Source: Muribaculum gordoncarteri
GTDB lineage: Bacteria > Bacteroidota > Bacteroidia > Bacteroidales > Muribaculaceae
Length of the DNA: 64,000 nt
Assembly: GCF_004803695.1 (NCBI RefSeq)
Contig: NZ_CP039393.1
Location: 2,852,001 to 2,916,000 of the forward strand
Reading direction: 5' to 3'
Within the stretch, counting starts at the first letter, position 1. Each line of letters opens with the position of its first letter. The notes below the pieces were generated by a model that ran no database searches, was not told the origin of the DNA, and was given only the letters and a program-made list of their open reading frames with translations. The position numbers and the translations under genes were made by a program. Shown here one piece after another: positions 63,363-64,000 of the stretch.

Positions 63363-63376
63363 GGAGGCTTGCCTCC
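63363..63376. repeat. Small GC-rich hairpin between the RAYT-like gene and comM
   Basis: GGAGGC and GCCTCC pair around TT, directly upstream of the RAYT-like gene. It may be a REP-like target site or only a local structure; no other copy was seen in the window. Confidence 0.35.
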
Positions 63377-63408
63377 GCCTGTCTGTCTCCGCTTGCTTGA
63401 AAAGAGGC

Positions 63409-64000
63409 TCACGGGAGCGGCGAGGTGACGCCCCACGACGAGCGGTCAAGGCTGCGGTAGCCGACGGCCTCGCGGATGTGGGAGGGAAGGATAGAGGGCG
63501 ATGAGTCGAGGTCGGCGATTGTGCGTGCAACCTTGAGGATGCGGTCGTAGGCGCGGGCACTCATGTCGAAGCGTTCCATCGACTGCCGCAATATCTCAAG
63601 GCACTCATCGGTAAGCGCGGCATAGGTCTTAAGTAGGCGTGAGTTCATCTGTGCGTTACAATGAACACCCTTGCAATCCTTGAAACGAAGCTGCTGAATA
63701 TGACGGGCTTTGACGACACGCGCCCTTATCGAAGCACTCGATTCACCGGCCGTGTCCGACGACATCTCCTTGAACGGAACCGGCATTATCTCCACCTGAA
63801 TGTCGATACGGTCGAGCAGGGGACCCGAAATGCGATTCAAGTACTTCTGCACCGCTCCGGGCGGACATACACACACCTTTGTGGGATGATTATAGTAGCC
63901 GCAGGGGCATGGATTCATCGATGCCACAAGCATGAAACCCGCCGGATAGTCGACCTGATACTTGGCGCGTGATATCGATATGTGCCTGTCCTCAAGAGGC
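63409..64000 (-). CDS. ComM/YifB-family Mg-chelatase-like AAA+ protein, C-terminal part
   Basis: The frame is open from the right window edge to a stop at 63409 (about 197 codons), so the N-terminal and Walker A regions are missing. Visible are the sensor region LEDRHISISRAK, the cysteine-rich FMLVASMNPCPCGYYN and CVCPPGAV, the arginine-bearing ISGPLLDRIDIQVE, and the C-terminal SARAYDRILKVARTIADLD block. ComM promotes branch migration during natural transformation; YifB is the same family. It runs on the same strand as the RAYT-like gene. Confidence 0.93.
   Translation of the reverse strand, partial: PLEDRHISISRAKYQVDYPAGFMLVASMNPCPCGYYNHPTKVCVCPPGAVQKYLNRISGPLLDRIDIQVEIMPVPFKEMSSDTAGESSASIRARVVKARHIQQLRFKDCKGVHCNAQMNSRLLKTYAALTDECLEILRQSMERFDMSARAYDRILKVARTIADLDSSPSILPSHIREAVGYRSLDRSSWGVTSPLP

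Noticed and set aside
1-64000. tRNA, rRNA or CRISPR features
   Set aside because: No tRNA-type T-loop/acceptor pattern, rRNA segment or regularly spaced repeat array was found by eye.

Overview
The window looks like a chromosomal segment of a gut Bacteroidales, most likely a member of Muribaculaceae or a close relative. This is inferred from family content and promoter style, not from a marker gene. The pointers are TonB-dependent receptors with carboxypeptidase-regulatory N-termini, NigD-like, GLPGLI, DUF4421, DUF2723 and DUF3467 proteins, a secreted choloylglycine-hydrolase family enzyme, and repeated TAnnTTTG -7 boxes, the hallmark of Bacteroidetes primary-sigma promoters. Most of the window is densely packed core genome. 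Positions about 11.6-18.4 kb are visibly AT-richer and hold an insertion sequence, an FRG-domain gene and a Fic gene. I saw no rRNA, tRNA or CRISPR array.

Layout. 1-4 kb: minus-strand envelope genes (a TonB receptor cut by the left edge, a DUF4421 barrel, a bile-salt-hydrolase-like enzyme). 4-7.3 kb: a Na/Pi cotransporter with a PhoU tail, a response regulator broken by a one-base frameshift in a C6 tract, and rnhB. 7.4-11.6 kb: alpha-glucan enzymes of GH31 and GH13. 11.9-13.6 kb: an intact IS1182-like element between TTAA repeats. 13.7-15.4 kb: an oxidative-stress operon (PerR/Fur regulator, rubrerythrin, flavin-rubredoxin fusion). 15.5-18.3 kb: FRG and Fic genes around a 0.8-kb noncoding stretch with strong palindromes. 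18.5-29 kb: cobalamin adenosyltransferase, a uridine-kinase-like protein, two methyltransferases, a TonB receptor, the chain S24 regulator-trmB-apbC-ribF, and panB. 29-34 kb: an LEA-like lipoprotein, a candidate small RNA, and the operon acyltransferase-sigma54 activator-lptE-hypothetical-secG. 34-44 kb: Lrp, two FKBP isomerases, a C1 aminopeptidase, tcdA-lolD-nigD-DUF3467-cysS, a DMT exporter and a RecD-like helicase. 44-51.5 kb: an orphan TPR histidine kinase, the minus operon CBS/nadK/ygjP, and pdxJ-exbB-exbD-tonB. 51.6-64 kb: a DUF2723 membrane glycosyltransferase, a polysaccharide deacetylase, queG, a divergent module of TonB receptor plus GLPGLI protein against a two-component system, a REP-type Y1 transposase with a C-terminal extension, and the C-terminal part of comM.

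How the parts fit. The ExbB/ExbD/TonB set at 49-51.5 kb could energise the three TonB-dependent receptors in the window. LolD, LptE, SecG, the FKBPs and the lipoproteins serve envelope biogenesis. GH31 and GH13 with the TonB receptors fit a glycan-feeding lifestyle. The most interesting unexplained items are the C6-tract frameshift in the response regulator, the promoter-plus-terminator unit at about 29.83-29.95 kb that contains no ORF, the 10-bp-phased AATT repeats on both sides of the Fic gene, the perfect 19-bp palindrome beside it, and the extended REP-type transposase next to comM.
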